Source of the DNA: Bradyrhizobium lablabi
Lineage (GTDB): Bacteria > Pseudomonadota > Alphaproteobacteria > Rhizobiales > Xanthobacteraceae
Length of the DNA: 64,000 nucleotides
Direction of reading: 5' to 3'
NCBI RefSeq assembly: GCF_900141755.1
Contig: NZ_LT670844.1
Location: 7,474,501 to 7,538,500, forward strand
Shown in pieces: positions 17,109-25,595 of this stretch (its first letter is position 1; every line of letters starts with the position of its first letter). Made by a program: the position numbers and the translations under genes. The notes beneath the pieces were generated by a model. The model had not been told where the DNA came from. It searched no databases and worked only from the letters and a program-made list of their open reading frames with translations.

Positions 17109-18683
17109 GTGCAATTTCTGTTTGGCAACCATACCCTCGACCTCGACCGGCGCGAATTGCGCAATGGTTCCGAACCGATTGCCATTGAGCCACAGGTATT
17201 CGACCTGCTGGTTTATCTGGTTGAGAACCGCGATCACGTCGTCAGCAAGGACGATCTTATCGCTTCGGTCTGGGGCGGCCGGATCGTCTCGGATTCGACG
17301 CTGACAAGCCGCATCAACGCGGCGCGCAGGGCGGTCGGCGATAGCGGCGGCGACCAGAAGCTCATCCGCACCATCCCGCGCAAGGGCCTCCGCTTCGTCT
17401 GCGCCGTCCGTACGCAACCAGATTTGGGCGAACCGCTGCGGGCCGGACGGCCGGCCGATGAAGTCGCCGAGGCGTCGCGCCCGGCGCTGCCGCTACCCGA
17501 CCGGCCCGCGATCGCCGTACTTCCCTTTATCAACATGAGCGGAGACCCGGAGCAGGAATATTTTTCTGACGGCATCAGTGAGGACATCATCACCGCACTG
17601 TCGAAGCTGCGCTGGTTCTTCGTGATCGCGCGCAACTCTTCGTTTATCTACAAGGGCAAGGCCGTCCACATGAAGCAGGTCGCCGCGGAGCTCGGCGTCG
17701 GCTATGTCGTCGAAGGCAGCGTGCGCAAGGGTGGCGACCGCGTGCGCATCACGGCGCAGCTCAACGACGTTGCCACCGGCAGCCATATCTGGGCTGAGCG
17801 CTACGACCGCGCCCTTGCCGACGTTTTCGCGGTGCAGGACGAGATTACCGAGGCCATCGTCGCCGCCATCGAGCCGCAGCTTTATGCTGCGGAAAACTTT
17901 CGTGCCTCACGCAAGCCGCCGAACAGCATGGACGCCTGGGATTTGGTGGTGCGGGCGTTATCGCATTACTGGCGGGTGACGCGACAGGACAATCTGGTCG
18001 CGCAAGCCTTGCTCGAGAAGGCGATCGCCATCGATCCGAACTACGGTCAGGCGCTCGGCGTGCTCGGTGCCAGCCACACCTTCAGCGCTCACATGGGCTG
18101 GGCGGATATGGCGAAGGCTGCGCCGATCGCCGAGCGCGCGGCGCTGGCGGCGATCCGGGCCGACAGCGAAGACCCCTGGGCGCACCACGCGCTGGGCACC
18201 GCTTATTTGTTCATGCGGCGCTTTGACGATTCGTTGGCCGAATTCGAGCTGGCACTGCGGCTCAACCCGAACTTCTCGCTGGCACAAGGCTATTACAGCC
18301 TGACATTGTCCTATTGCGGGCGTTGGGAGGAAGCCAACACTGCCGTGCGCCGTGCCCTGCGGCTGAGCCCGCGTGATCCCTTCACGGCAGTCTATTGTGG
18401 TGTTGCGGCCTACGCACAATTCGTCGGACGCAATTACGAGGAGGCGATGCGCTTCGCGCGCGACGGCATCCGGCAACGCGGTGATTTTGTCGGCGCCCAC
18501 CGCGTGCTGACAGCCGCCGCAGGCATGGCCGGACACCATGACGTCGCGCGCGCCGCATTACAGGAGCTCCGCCGCGCGCAGCCCAATATTTCGCTGGCCT
18601 TTATCGCGAACCATATGCCCATCAAGCAAGACGCCGATCGCGAGCATTATTTGGAAGGTTTTCGCCGCGCGGGTTTGGAGTAA
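17109..18683 (+). CDS. OmpR-type winged-helix regulator with TolB-like and TPR domains (CadC-like)
   Basis: The protein is 524 aa. An N-terminal trans_reg_C winged helix (residues about 3-97; EPQVFDLLVYLVENRDHVVS, LIRTIPRKGLRFV) has no receiver domain. A linker leads to the FlgO/TolB-N-like segment (about 138-262; IAVLPFINMSGDPEQEYFSD, VVEGSVRKGGDRVRITAQL, IWAERYDR), followed by TPR-like helices to the end (LAEFELALRLNPNFSLAQGY). No membrane helix is evident, unlike true CadC. Proteins of this layout are often mislabelled adenylate cyclases, and no cyclase domain is present here. The start is GTG at 17109 with no strong ribosome site. It is divergent from the MddA-like/hydrolase pair and a plausible regulator of it. 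Confidence 0.85.
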   Translation: MQFLFGNHTLDLDRRELRNGSEPIAIEPQVFDLLVYLVENRDHVVSKDDLIASVWGGRIVSDSTLTSRINAARRAVGDSGGDQKLIRTIPRKGLRFVCAVRTQPDLGEPLRAGRPADEVAEASRPALPLPDRPAIAVLPFINMSGDPEQEYFSDGISEDIITALSKLRWFFVIARNSSFIYKGKAVHMKQVAAELGVGYVVEGSVRKGGDRVRITAQLNDVATGSHIWAERYDRALADVFAVQDEITEAIVAAIEPQLYAAENFRASRKPPNSMDAWDLVVRALSHYWRVTRQDNLVAQALLEKAIAIDPNYGQALGVLGASHTFSAHMGWADMAKAAPIAERAALAAIRADSEDPWAHHALGTAYLFMRRFDDSLAEFELALRLNPNFSLAQGYYSLTLSYCGRWEEANTAVRRALRLSPRDPFTAVYCGVAAYAQFVGRNYEEAMRFARDGIRQRGDFVGAHRVLTAAAGMAGHHDVARAALQELRRAQPNISLAFIANHMPIKQDADREHYLEGFRRAGLE

Positions 18684-19094
18684 GGCGCGTACTCATCATG
18701 CGACATGTTTGGTGCGGCTTGCACGATGTCCGCTATGACTCCGATAGCTGCCAAATTCTGCGGTGCAGCGAAATGACGCGATGTGCCGCGCTCGGACATT
18801 GGGGCAGCCGCCTCACTGTGACGACGGCGATCTCGGCCGAAGAGAGTTTGTGCCGGTGCTCGGCAGGTTTCTCTTGGTTTCGGCTAACGTCCTTGCGGCC
18901 TGCAAAAAGCCGATCGGCTCCCCGGCCGACCGGGCTCCGGCCGAGCGCGCTATTGCGCGTTGGCTGCGGTGCAGCACGTGAATGTTCAACCTCGTGCGGC
19001 GGAATGTCTCTCCCCGTCGGCCATTCTTTTTTGTGGCCGTGCTGAAGAGGGAGTATCATGACTTGCACCGCCGGGGGCGGCTCATGCTCAAGAG
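18684..19094. other. Intergenic stretch with no supported gene
   Basis: There are 411 bp between the TPR regulator and the lectin-like remnant. Short frames are present, but none has a ribosome site with coding-like composition or a recognisable motif. The sequence merges on its right side into decayed lectin-like repeats, so it may contain older remnants of that gene. Confidence 0.5.
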
Positions 19095-19449
19095 TGGTGG
19101 AGCGCGCCGACTGACCTTGGTGGTGCCGCCCGGTCCATCGGCTGTCGCTGACGGCCGGCGCTGTATCGATGTGTTCTACAGGGGCCCCAATGGTCATTTG
19201 TGGACGAACTGGTGGGATGGTCGGTTGTGGAGCGCGCCCACTGACTTAGGCGGGGTTGAGCTATCGTCGGAGCCAGCTGCCATTGCTGGTGGGCCCTAGG
19301 GTATCGACGTATTCTATCGCGGCCCGAATAACCATCTTTGGACCAGCTGGTGGCCGGACCAACCAGGAGGTCAGTTTTGGAGCGCGCCTGCGGACCCAGG
19401 GGGCGAGGCTCTTACATCGGCGCCCATCGCAGTCGAGGAACTAGGCTAA
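19095..19449 (+). pseudogene. Decayed PLL-like lectin/beta-propeller repeats
   Basis: Translating across an early frameshift and one in-frame TAG (19297-19299) gives about 2.5 copies of a 46-residue unit: first a WWSAPTDLGG fragment in another frame, then IDVFYRGPNGHLWTNWWDG, then IDVFYRGPNNHLWTSWW. The two IDVF starts are 138 bp apart (19165 and 19303). Each unit closes with WSAPxDxGG. This tandem aromatic/Gly pattern matches the fucose-binding PLL-type propeller lectins. The amber codon and frameshift, plus too few units for a closed propeller, indicate a remnant. It ends 86 bp before the ABC substrate-binding protein gene. Confidence 0.65.
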
Positions 19450-19535
19450 GGCGTTTTCAGCGCCAGCCTGCGAACGAGCCCCACCACGTTGCCGTCTGGT
19501 TGGTCAAGACAACGACTTGTCAGGAGGAACCAAAC

Positions 19536-20891
19536 ATGCGCTCAGGACGAAAAATTTCCAGGTCAGCCGTCACACGACGAGGGTTCTTGAAGCGGGTGGG
19601 CGCCGCCGCTGCAGCTGTGGGTCTGGCGCCGGCGGTTTCGTCGCCCTTTGTGTCTACCGCTCTTGCACAGGCCAAGACGCTAAAGATCCTCCAGTGGAGC
19701 CATTTCGTGCCGCAGTACGATAAATGGTTCGATGGTTTCGCAACGGAGTGGGGCAAGAAGAACGGCGTCACCATAACCGTTGATCACATGCCGCATCTGG
19801 AGCTACCGGCGCGCGCCGCGGCCGAGGTTGCTGCGGGAGCCGGACATGACATTTTTGCCTTCAATGGATCGGGCGGCCCACACCTGTTCGAAAAACATGT
19901 CGTCGATCTCAGCAGTCTCGTCAGCGAGGTGGAGAATAAGCACGGCAAGGTCCAGCCGATCGGTCGCCAGATCGCGTACAACGAGGGTACGAAGGTCTGG
20001 AGCGCGCTTCCGGCCTACTACATCCGGTTCCCCGGCCTTTACCGGAAGGACCTGTGGGACGAGATCGGGATGAAACCCGATACCTGGGAAGATATCCGCG
20101 TCGGTGGGGCCAAGCTGAAGGCAAAGGGCACCCCGATTGGTATCGGGCTTGGGCACTCCGTCGACCCGAATCTCTCTTACCGCAGCATGCTGTGGAGCTA
20201 TGGCGCGTCTGAATGCGACCAGACGGGCAAGCGGGTCACCCTCAACTCCAAAGAGACGCTCGAGGTCGTGAAGTTCGTTCGCGCCCTTTATAAAGACGCC
20301 ATGGAACCGGAAGTCCTGTCCTGGGACGATGCCGGCAACAACCGGTATCTGGCGTCCGGTCGAGGTTCATGGATTCACAACCCGATCTCCGCATACCGGT
20401 CGATACAGAAGGCCAACCCCGAATTGGCCGACAAGATCTACATCTGGAAAACGCCGGCCGGCCCTGTGCGTAGGTTGGCGTGTGGAGCGCCCAACTCCTA
20501 CGTAGTCTGGCGTTTCGCGCGCAACAAGGACACGGCAATCGAGTTCCTGCGCCACTGGACTGACAATTGGGTGGCAGCCTTCGAGGCGAGCACGGGCTAC
20601 AATCATCCGCTGTTCGAGAACATCTTGCCCAAGCCCATGCCGATCTTGTCGAACGACCCAACCTCGCACCCAGCCGACAAGCTGCAGGTGCTGGAGACCG
20701 CCAATGAGTGGCACGCCACTTATGGCTATCCGGGACCGGCCGGAGCGGCGTCGGACGAGGTCGCGGACAATTTCATCCTCGTCGACATGATGGCCAAGGC
20801 CGCGACCGACAAAGCGACGCCAGAGGAAGCGGTCGCCTGGGCGCAGAAGGAGATCGAGCTGATCTATAAGAAGTGGTCGGAGGTATTATGA
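19536..20891 (+). CDS. ABC transporter substrate-binding protein (family 1, carbohydrate type)
   Basis: The protein is 451 aa. The ATG at 19536 follows CAGGAGGAACCAAAC. A twin-arginine signal (SAVTRRGFLKRVGAAAAAVG, RR at 14-15; cleavage near STALAQ, about residue 43) exports it folded to the periplasm. The mature part has the extracellular solute-binding family 1 layout (LKILQWSHFVPQYDKW, FAFNGSGGPHLFE, PDTWEDIRVGGAKLKAKG, ASGRGSWIHNP). Family members bind sugars, sugar alcohols or glycerol phosphates; the specific ligand cannot be read. It is the first gene of a complete importer: ATPase, two permeases. Confidence 0.9.
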   Translation: MRSGRKISRSAVTRRGFLKRVGAAAAAVGLAPAVSSPFVSTALAQAKTLKILQWSHFVPQYDKWFDGFATEWGKKNGVTITVDHMPHLELPARAAAEVAAGAGHDIFAFNGSGGPHLFEKHVVDLSSLVSEVENKHGKVQPIGRQIAYNEGTKVWSALPAYYIRFPGLYRKDLWDEIGMKPDTWEDIRVGGAKLKAKGTPIGIGLGHSVDPNLSYRSMLWSYGASECDQTGKRVTLNSKETLEVVKFVRALYKDAMEPEVLSWDDAGNNRYLASGRGSWIHNPISAYRSIQKANPELADKIYIWKTPAGPVRRLACGAPNSYVVWRFARNKDTAIEFLRHWTDNWVAAFEASTGYNHPLFENILPKPMPILSNDPTSHPADKLQVLETANEWHATYGYPGPAGAASDEVADNFILVDMMAKAATDKATPEEAVAWAQKEIELIYKKWSEVL

Positions 20892-21056
20892 ACCGATGCC
20901 AACAGCGGGGCGGGCGGATAGAGCTGCTCGCCTCGCGAAATGTCAGCGCTTCCGTTACCGGCGAACGTTGATACCGATCGGGCAAGGCAACTGCAGCCTG
21001 CCGGACGCGGAGGGCAGCTTTAGGCGTTCCTTGCTCAAGGCACAGAGGAAGTCCAG

Positions 21057-22094
21057 ATGGCCGCGGTTGGTACCAAAGACATCAGGAAGGATTTCGGTGA
21101 CGTCGCTGCCGTCGATGGTGTCAGCTTATCGGTCCGCGACGGCGAGTTTCTGGTGCTGCTCGGTCCATCGGGTTGCGGCAAGACCACCTTCCTGAGGATC
21201 ATCGCCGGTCTCGAGCGGCAAACGTCCGGCGACGTCCTGATCAACGACGAAATCGTCAATGACATCACGCCGCGCGCGCGGGGCGTCGCCATGGTGTTTC
21301 AGACCTATGGCCTCTATCCGCACCTGACTGTCGCCAACAACATCGCATTTCCGCTGAGGACGCAGGGTACGCCACGGTCCGAGATCAAGCGCAAGGTCGA
21401 TTGGGCCGCCGGCCTGCTCGGCATCGACCACCTACTTCACCGGCGTCCCCGCCAGCTTTCGGGAGGCGAGCGTCAGCGTGTGGCGCTGGCCCGCGCGCTC
21501 GTACGCAATCCAACCGTGTTCCTGCTAGATGAACCGCTGTCCAATCTGGACGCAAAGCTACGGGCAAGCGCGCGCAGTGAGCTGAAGCAGTTCCAGCAGA
21601 AGATAGGAACGACCACCATTTACGTCACGCACGACCAGGTCGAGGCCATGGGCATGGGCGATCGCATCGCGGTTATCGACCATGGCAAGCTCCGACAAGT
21701 CGGAACTCCAAGCGAGATTTACGACCACCCCGCCGACGATTTTGTCGCGAGTTTCCTCGGCACCCCGCCCATGAACCTGGTCGAACATAAGGATGGACTC
21801 TTGGGCTTTCGGCCGGAGCATTTCCTGCCGCGGGAGATGCTCGACGGAGCCGCTCTCTCCGAGCTGCCCTTCCGCATCGACCGCATGGAGTATCTCGGAT
21901 CGGAGCGAATCTTGTACGGCGCGCTGGATGGCTTCCAGGCAAAGCGCGAAGTCACGGCGAAGCTGCCGGCCCACGTTCCGCTGTCTGGCATCCGCGCCGG
22001 TGAATGGCACAAATTTGCGGTTCGGGAAGCTGAGCTGCGCTATTTCGACCGGGACGGTCGGTGTACGGTCAGCCCCAAGGAGCAAGCTCGATGA
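21057..22094 (+). CDS. ABC transporter ATP-binding protein (MsmK/UgpC/MalK type)
   Basis: The protein is 345 aa. Walker A is GPSGCGKT (about 36-43), the Q-loop MVFQTYGLYPHLTV, the signature LSGGERQRVALARAL, Walker B VFLLDEPLSNLDAKL and the switch His THDQVEAM. A C-terminal TOBE-like regulatory domain (about 235-345) begins near NLVEHKDGLLGFRPEHF. It is slightly shorter than typical UgpC proteins of about 360 residues. An AGAGGAAG site lies just before the ATG, and 165 bp separate it from the binding-protein gene. The stop overlaps the next permease start (ATGA). It energises the importer encoded around it. Confidence 0.93.
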   Translation: MAAVGTKDIRKDFGDVAAVDGVSLSVRDGEFLVLLGPSGCGKTTFLRIIAGLERQTSGDVLINDEIVNDITPRARGVAMVFQTYGLYPHLTVANNIAFPLRTQGTPRSEIKRKVDWAAGLLGIDHLLHRRPRQLSGGERQRVALARALVRNPTVFLLDEPLSNLDAKLRASARSELKQFQQKIGTTTIYVTHDQVEAMGMGDRIAVIDHGKLRQVGTPSEIYDHPADDFVASFLGTPPMNLVEHKDGLLGFRPEHFLPREMLDGAALSELPFRIDRMEYLGSERILYGALDGFQAKREVTAKLPAHVPLSGIRAGEWHKFAVREAELRYFDRDGRCTVSPKEQAR

Positions 22095-23023
22095 GCGTGA
22101 TCGCCCAGGCAGCCGCGCCCCGTCGGCTGGCGCGATCGCGGTTTACGTTCGATCGGCTCGAGGTGCTCGGGCCGCTGTTCATCCTCCCCGCGATCCTTTA
22201 TGTCGTCGTGCTCGTCGGGCTGCCATTCCTACTTGCCCTATATTACAGCGTCAGCGCCTACAGTATCTTCAATCCGAGCTACACGTTTGTCGGGTTGAAG
22301 AACTTCCGCGAGGTCATCGACAGCGAGATATTCCGGCGGACGCTGGCCAACACCCTCATCTTCACGATCAGTTCCCAAATCATCGGCCTGCTGCTGGGCA
22401 AGATCGGCGCCATGCTCCTGATGCAGGAGTTCCCGGGGCGCCGGCTTGCCCGCGCGCTTATCGTTCTGCCCTGGGCAGTACCGGTGTCACTGGCGACGCT
22501 GGCCTGGGTGTGGATGTTCGACTCGCTCTACAGCGTCATCAACTGGACGCTGGTCGCGGTAGGATTGATCGATGCGGCAAACCGGCCACAATGGCTTGGG
22601 CAAGAGGATTTGGCGATGATTGCCGTGGCGGTCGTGCATGCCTGGCGGTTGTTTCCTTTCGGCGTCGTGATCTTCCTTGCCGGATTCACGTCGGTGCCGC
22701 AGGATGTGCTCGATGCCGCCACGATCGACGGTGCGGGCTTCTGGCGGCGCAACTATCAGATCATCTTGCCGATCATCGCCCCGATCATCATGATCGCTGT
22801 GATCTTTGGCACCGTGTTCACCTTCACGGATCTCAGCGTCGTCTATTTGCTGACGAAGGGCGGACCGATCAACAGCACGCAGGTGCTCGGCTCGCTAGCG
22901 TTTCAGGTGGGTATCCTCTCGGGCGATGTCGCTCACGGAGCGGCCATTTGTCTCTTCCTGTTCCCCTTCCTCTTGGTCGCGGTGATCCTGCTCTTGCGGT
23001 CGCTGCGGCGGCGGGAGATTTGA
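22091..23023 (+). CDS. ABC transporter permease (MalF/UgpA type)
   Basis: The protein is 310 aa with six predicted membrane segments. The EAA loop, which docks to the ATPase, is DVLDAATIDGAGFWRRNYQI. The start ATG at 22091 overlaps the ATPase stop by 4 nt and has an AAGGAG site. A longer in-frame start at 22061 lies inside the ATPase gene and is less likely. It forms the membrane pore with the following MalG-type permease. Confidence 0.92.
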   Translation: MSVIAQAAAPRRLARSRFTFDRLEVLGPLFILPAILYVVVLVGLPFLLALYYSVSAYSIFNPSYTFVGLKNFREVIDSEIFRRTLANTLIFTISSQIIGLLLGKIGAMLLMQEFPGRRLARALIVLPWAVPVSLATLAWVWMFDSLYSVINWTLVAVGLIDAANRPQWLGQEDLAMIAVAVVHAWRLFPFGVVIFLAGFTSVPQDVLDAATIDGAGFWRRNYQIILPIIAPIIMIAVIFGTVFTFTDLSVVYLLTKGGPINSTQVLGSLAFQVGILSGDVAHGAAICLFLFPFLLVAVILLLRSLRRREI

Positions 23024-23024
23024 T

Positions 23025-23870
23025 ATGCCGCGGCTTGCCAGGAAAGTAGTTGGGCAGAGTTCGTTTTATGCCGCGGTGGTTACTTTGGTTGTATTCGCCG
23101 CGTTTCCCTTCTATTGGATGCTGATCACCACCTTCAAGACGGACGGCGACCTCTACAATCTCAAGTCCATCCCTTATTGGTTCAACGCGCCACCTACGCT
23201 TGAGCATCTCAAGTATTTGTTTGAAGAGACGCTGTTCGTGCAGTGGCTGTCCAATTCCGCCCTTATCGGGCTTTGTGTCGTGGCTATCACTCTTCTCGTG
23301 GCCCTGCCAGCCGGCTATGGGCTAGCGCGCATGCCGGGCCGTAGCGGCGAAAATCTGAGCATCGGCATCTTCCTGACCTATCTGGTGCCGCCGACGCTTC
23401 TGTTCCTGCCTCTCGCGCGAGTGGTTACGTTGCTCGGATTGCAGGACAGCCTGTGGGCTCTTGTCGTTGTCTACCCCACTTTCACCATCCCGTTCTGCAC
23501 CTGGCTGCTTATGGGCTTCTTCAAGTCGGTGCCGCGGGAGATCGAGGAGGCCGCAATCGTCGACGGCTGCACTGTCGTGGGAGCATTCGTGAAAACGGTC
23601 CTTCCCCTTTCGGTGCCTGCCATTCTGACCGTAGTGATCTTTGCGTTCACGCTAACGGTGCAGGAGTTCGTGTACGCGCTGACCTTCATCTCCTCTTCCA
23701 GCGAGAAGCCCGTTACTTTGGGAGTCGCGACAGATTTGATCCGCGGAGATATTTTTTATTGGGGCGAATTGATGGGCGCGGCGCTCATTTCCAGCGTCCC
23801 GGTGGCGATCGCTTATAATCTCTTTTTGGACCGCTTCATCAGCGGCATCACAGGCGGCGCGGTCAAATAA
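23025..23870 (+). CDS. ABC transporter permease (MalG/UgpE type)
   Basis: The protein is 281 aa with six predicted membrane segments, starting MPRLARKVVGQSSFYAAVV. The EAA loop reads EIEEAAIVDGCTVVGAFVKT. It begins 1 nt after the stop of the preceding permease, so it is translationally coupled. It is the last gene of the importer cluster; the following 284 bp carry no recognisable gene. No transcriptional regulator or catabolic gene is adjacent, so the substrate remains open. Confidence 0.92.
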   Translation: MPRLARKVVGQSSFYAAVVTLVVFAAFPFYWMLITTFKTDGDLYNLKSIPYWFNAPPTLEHLKYLFEETLFVQWLSNSALIGLCVVAITLLVALPAGYGLARMPGRSGENLSIGIFLTYLVPPTLLFLPLARVVTLLGLQDSLWALVVVYPTFTIPFCTWLLMGFFKSVPREIEEAAIVDGCTVVGAFVKTVLPLSVPAILTVVIFAFTLTVQEFVYALTFISSSSEKPVTLGVATDLIRGDIFYWGELMGAALISSVPVAIAYNLFLDRFISGITGGAVK

Positions 23871-24154
23871 TCGGCCATTTCCGGGCTGCGCCTAGCACGC
23901 ACTGGCTCCCGGTGCCGCGAGACCATCAAGCTCCGAGGTCCACAGAAAATTCAGGCGGGGATGACGCGCAATCGCGCAACAGAACATGCTTTGACGGCAA
24001 CATGACCGAGTTGGGTCATTCTCGATCGAATTGATCTGTCTGCGTCATGTCCAGCACCCCAACTAGCGACTGGATAGCGGACATCCGGATTGGCAACTTC
24101 GTGCCAGAAGCCGACATCACAGCTATCAGAACTCGACGCCCTCAGCAGAGCGCC

Positions 24155-24478
24155 CTACGGATTGCGTGGGCGCACGGTGACTGTATCGCCGATTTCGAAG
24201 GACATTAGGTCCTCACCAACCTGCAGCGGGCCACAATAGGTTTCGCGCGTTCCCGCCACGACATCGTCAACGCTTGCCCGAGGAACCCTGTCGCTGGCGA
24301 GAAAGACCAGATGCGTAAAGGCGGCCAATTTCGGCTTGGCCAAAGAAAACACCTGTCCAGCTTCCCGGGGACTAGTGTGGTGGGCGATGACGCGCTGGAT
24401 GTAGATATTTGACAGCAGTTCAGGTCGTGCGATGCAGACCTCGTGAATCAAATCGATTGAATCACCCGTGCACGACAC
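24155..24478 (-). pseudogene. C-terminal remnant of a metallo-beta-lactamase-fold hydrolase
   Basis: The 107-codon frame encodes only the end of an RNase Z/arylsulfatase-like MBL-fold protein: LIHEVCIARPELLSNIYIQR, AHHTSPREAGQVFSLAKPKL, then VGEDLMSFEIGDTVTVRPR. The N-terminal half with the HxHxDH zinc motif is missing. The short lead-in SCTGDSIDLIHEV suggests a deletion joining the post-motif Gly-Asp region directly to the LIHEV strand. Its 5' end overlaps the 3' end of the acetamidase gene by 17 bp, so the deletion probably also fused these genes' borders. Confidence 0.7.
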
Positions 24479-25403
24479 TCTTCGCGATCATGCAATGGAT
24501 GCCCTTGGAGCCATTGACCGTCTGCGTCACGCGCAAATCGGCAGCCAGGCTGCAGAGCGTATAGGCGTCCTCGCGCGACAGGTTCCGCTTTTCGCCGAGC
24601 AGCACGATCATGTCGCGCAGCGCGCGCACCACGCACTGATCGAGGTCGGGATCCATCGCCATGGTCATGTAGTGCGAAGGCGTCTCAGCGCGGGGATAAT
24701 TCAGCCGCAAATCCTTGCGCAGCGTCAGCCGAAAGCGTCCCTGCAGCGCGGTCTCGATGGCGGTGACGCAGACTTCGCCGTCGCCTTGCACGCCATGGCC
24801 GTCGCCGCAGGAAAATAGCGCGCCCGGCACGAACACCGGCAGATAGAGTTTGGCGCCCGGCGTGAGTTCCTTGTTGTCGAGATTGCCGCCCATCGCGCGC
24901 GGGATCAGCGAGGTGATGCGGCCCCAGGCCGGGGGTGGCGCCACGCCCATCACACCGAAAAACGGCCTTAGCGGCAAATCGAGCCCCCAGGGCAGCCGGC
25001 CCACCATCCGCTTTTGATCGAGCGGAATGTTGAGCAGCCGGGTTTCGTGGAAATCGTCGGGCAGGGTGCCGGCGAGCGGCCGGATCACATTGTAACCCCA
25101 ATCCTGCCGGAGGCTGATGTCGAGAATCTCGACCTCCAGCACGTCGCCGGGCTCGGCGCCCTTGATTGCGACCGGTCCGGTCAGGATATGACCCGGCACC
25201 ATCCGCTCGCTTTTGGCGTGAACTTCGCCGAGTTCGGGCGGGACGTGGAATTTATTGGGGTCCGGCACCACGTCGGGACCGCCGCTGATGGTGTCGATTG
25301 TCACCTCATCGCCGCTGTCGATGGTGAGCACGGGCTTCAGCTTGGCTTCGAAAAAGCCCCAATGGCAGGTCTCGGGGCTGGAATGCAGATGATGATGCGT
25401 CAT
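24462..25403 (-). CDS. Acetamidase/formamidase family protein
   Basis: The protein is 313 aa, starting MTHHHLHSSPETCHWGFF. It has the FmdA/AmdA family layout: SGDEVTIDTISGGPDVVP, GHILTGPVAIKGAEPGDVLE, the central SCGDGHGVQGDGEVCVTAIE segment, and SREDAYTLCSLAADLRVTQT near the C-terminus. Family members hydrolyse short amides such as formamide and acetamide to the acid and ammonia in the cytoplasm. The gene looks complete (ending KGIHCMIAKSVVHG) even though the downstream MBL-fold gene is truncated. No amide transporter lies next to it on the same strand. Confidence 0.9.
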   Translation of the reverse strand: MTHHHLHSSPETCHWGFFEAKLKPVLTIDSGDEVTIDTISGGPDVVPDPNKFHVPPELGEVHAKSERMVPGHILTGPVAIKGAEPGDVLEVEILDISLRQDWGYNVIRPLAGTLPDDFHETRLLNIPLDQKRMVGRLPWGLDLPLRPFFGVMGVAPPPAWGRITSLIPRAMGGNLDNKELTPGAKLYLPVFVPGALFSCGDGHGVQGDGEVCVTAIETALQGRFRLTLRKDLRLNYPRAETPSHYMTMAMDPDLDQCVVRALRDMIVLLGEKRNLSREDAYTLCSLAADLRVTQTVNGSKGIHCMIAKSVVHG

Positions 25404-25428
25404 GAAGGGGGCTTCTCGTCTTTCTGTT

Positions 25429-25547
25429 CGTCATTGCCGGGCAAAAGCGCGAAGCGCGTCTTCGTGCTAAATGACCCGGCAATCCATCTTCTTTGAAAAA
25501 ATCACTTTTGCGAAGAGAGATGGATACGCGGGTCAAGCCCGCGTATG
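25429..25547. repeat. Dispersed palindromic intergenic element
   Basis: Two hairpins in tandem: ATTGCCGGG (25433-25441) pairs with CCCGGCAAT (25475-25483), and ATACGCGGG-tcaag-CCCGCGTAT occupies 25524-25546. The second is the widespread rhizobial element whose spurious translation reads DTRVKPAYD. It lies between the divergent acetamidase and YdcF-like genes and includes the in-frame ATG at 25545, making that codon an unlikely start. Confidence 0.75.
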
Positions 25548-25595
25548 ACACTGAACAGGAGGTTCGACGAAACGTCCATCCGAAAGAGAAATCCC

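Noticed and set aside
17109..18683. Adenylate cyclase annotation for the TPR regulator
   Set aside because: No class III cyclase domain is present; the middle region is the TolB/FlgO-like domain that is often mislabelled through domain-sharing cyclases.
18763..18981. 72-codon frame with a hydrophobic middle
   Set aside because: No ribosome site, no motif, and a one-segment hydrophobic patch is expected by chance in this composition.
23871..24154. Gene in the gap after the sugar importer
   Set aside because: No frame of meaningful length or motif; the sequence resembles non-coding intergenic filler common in these genomes.
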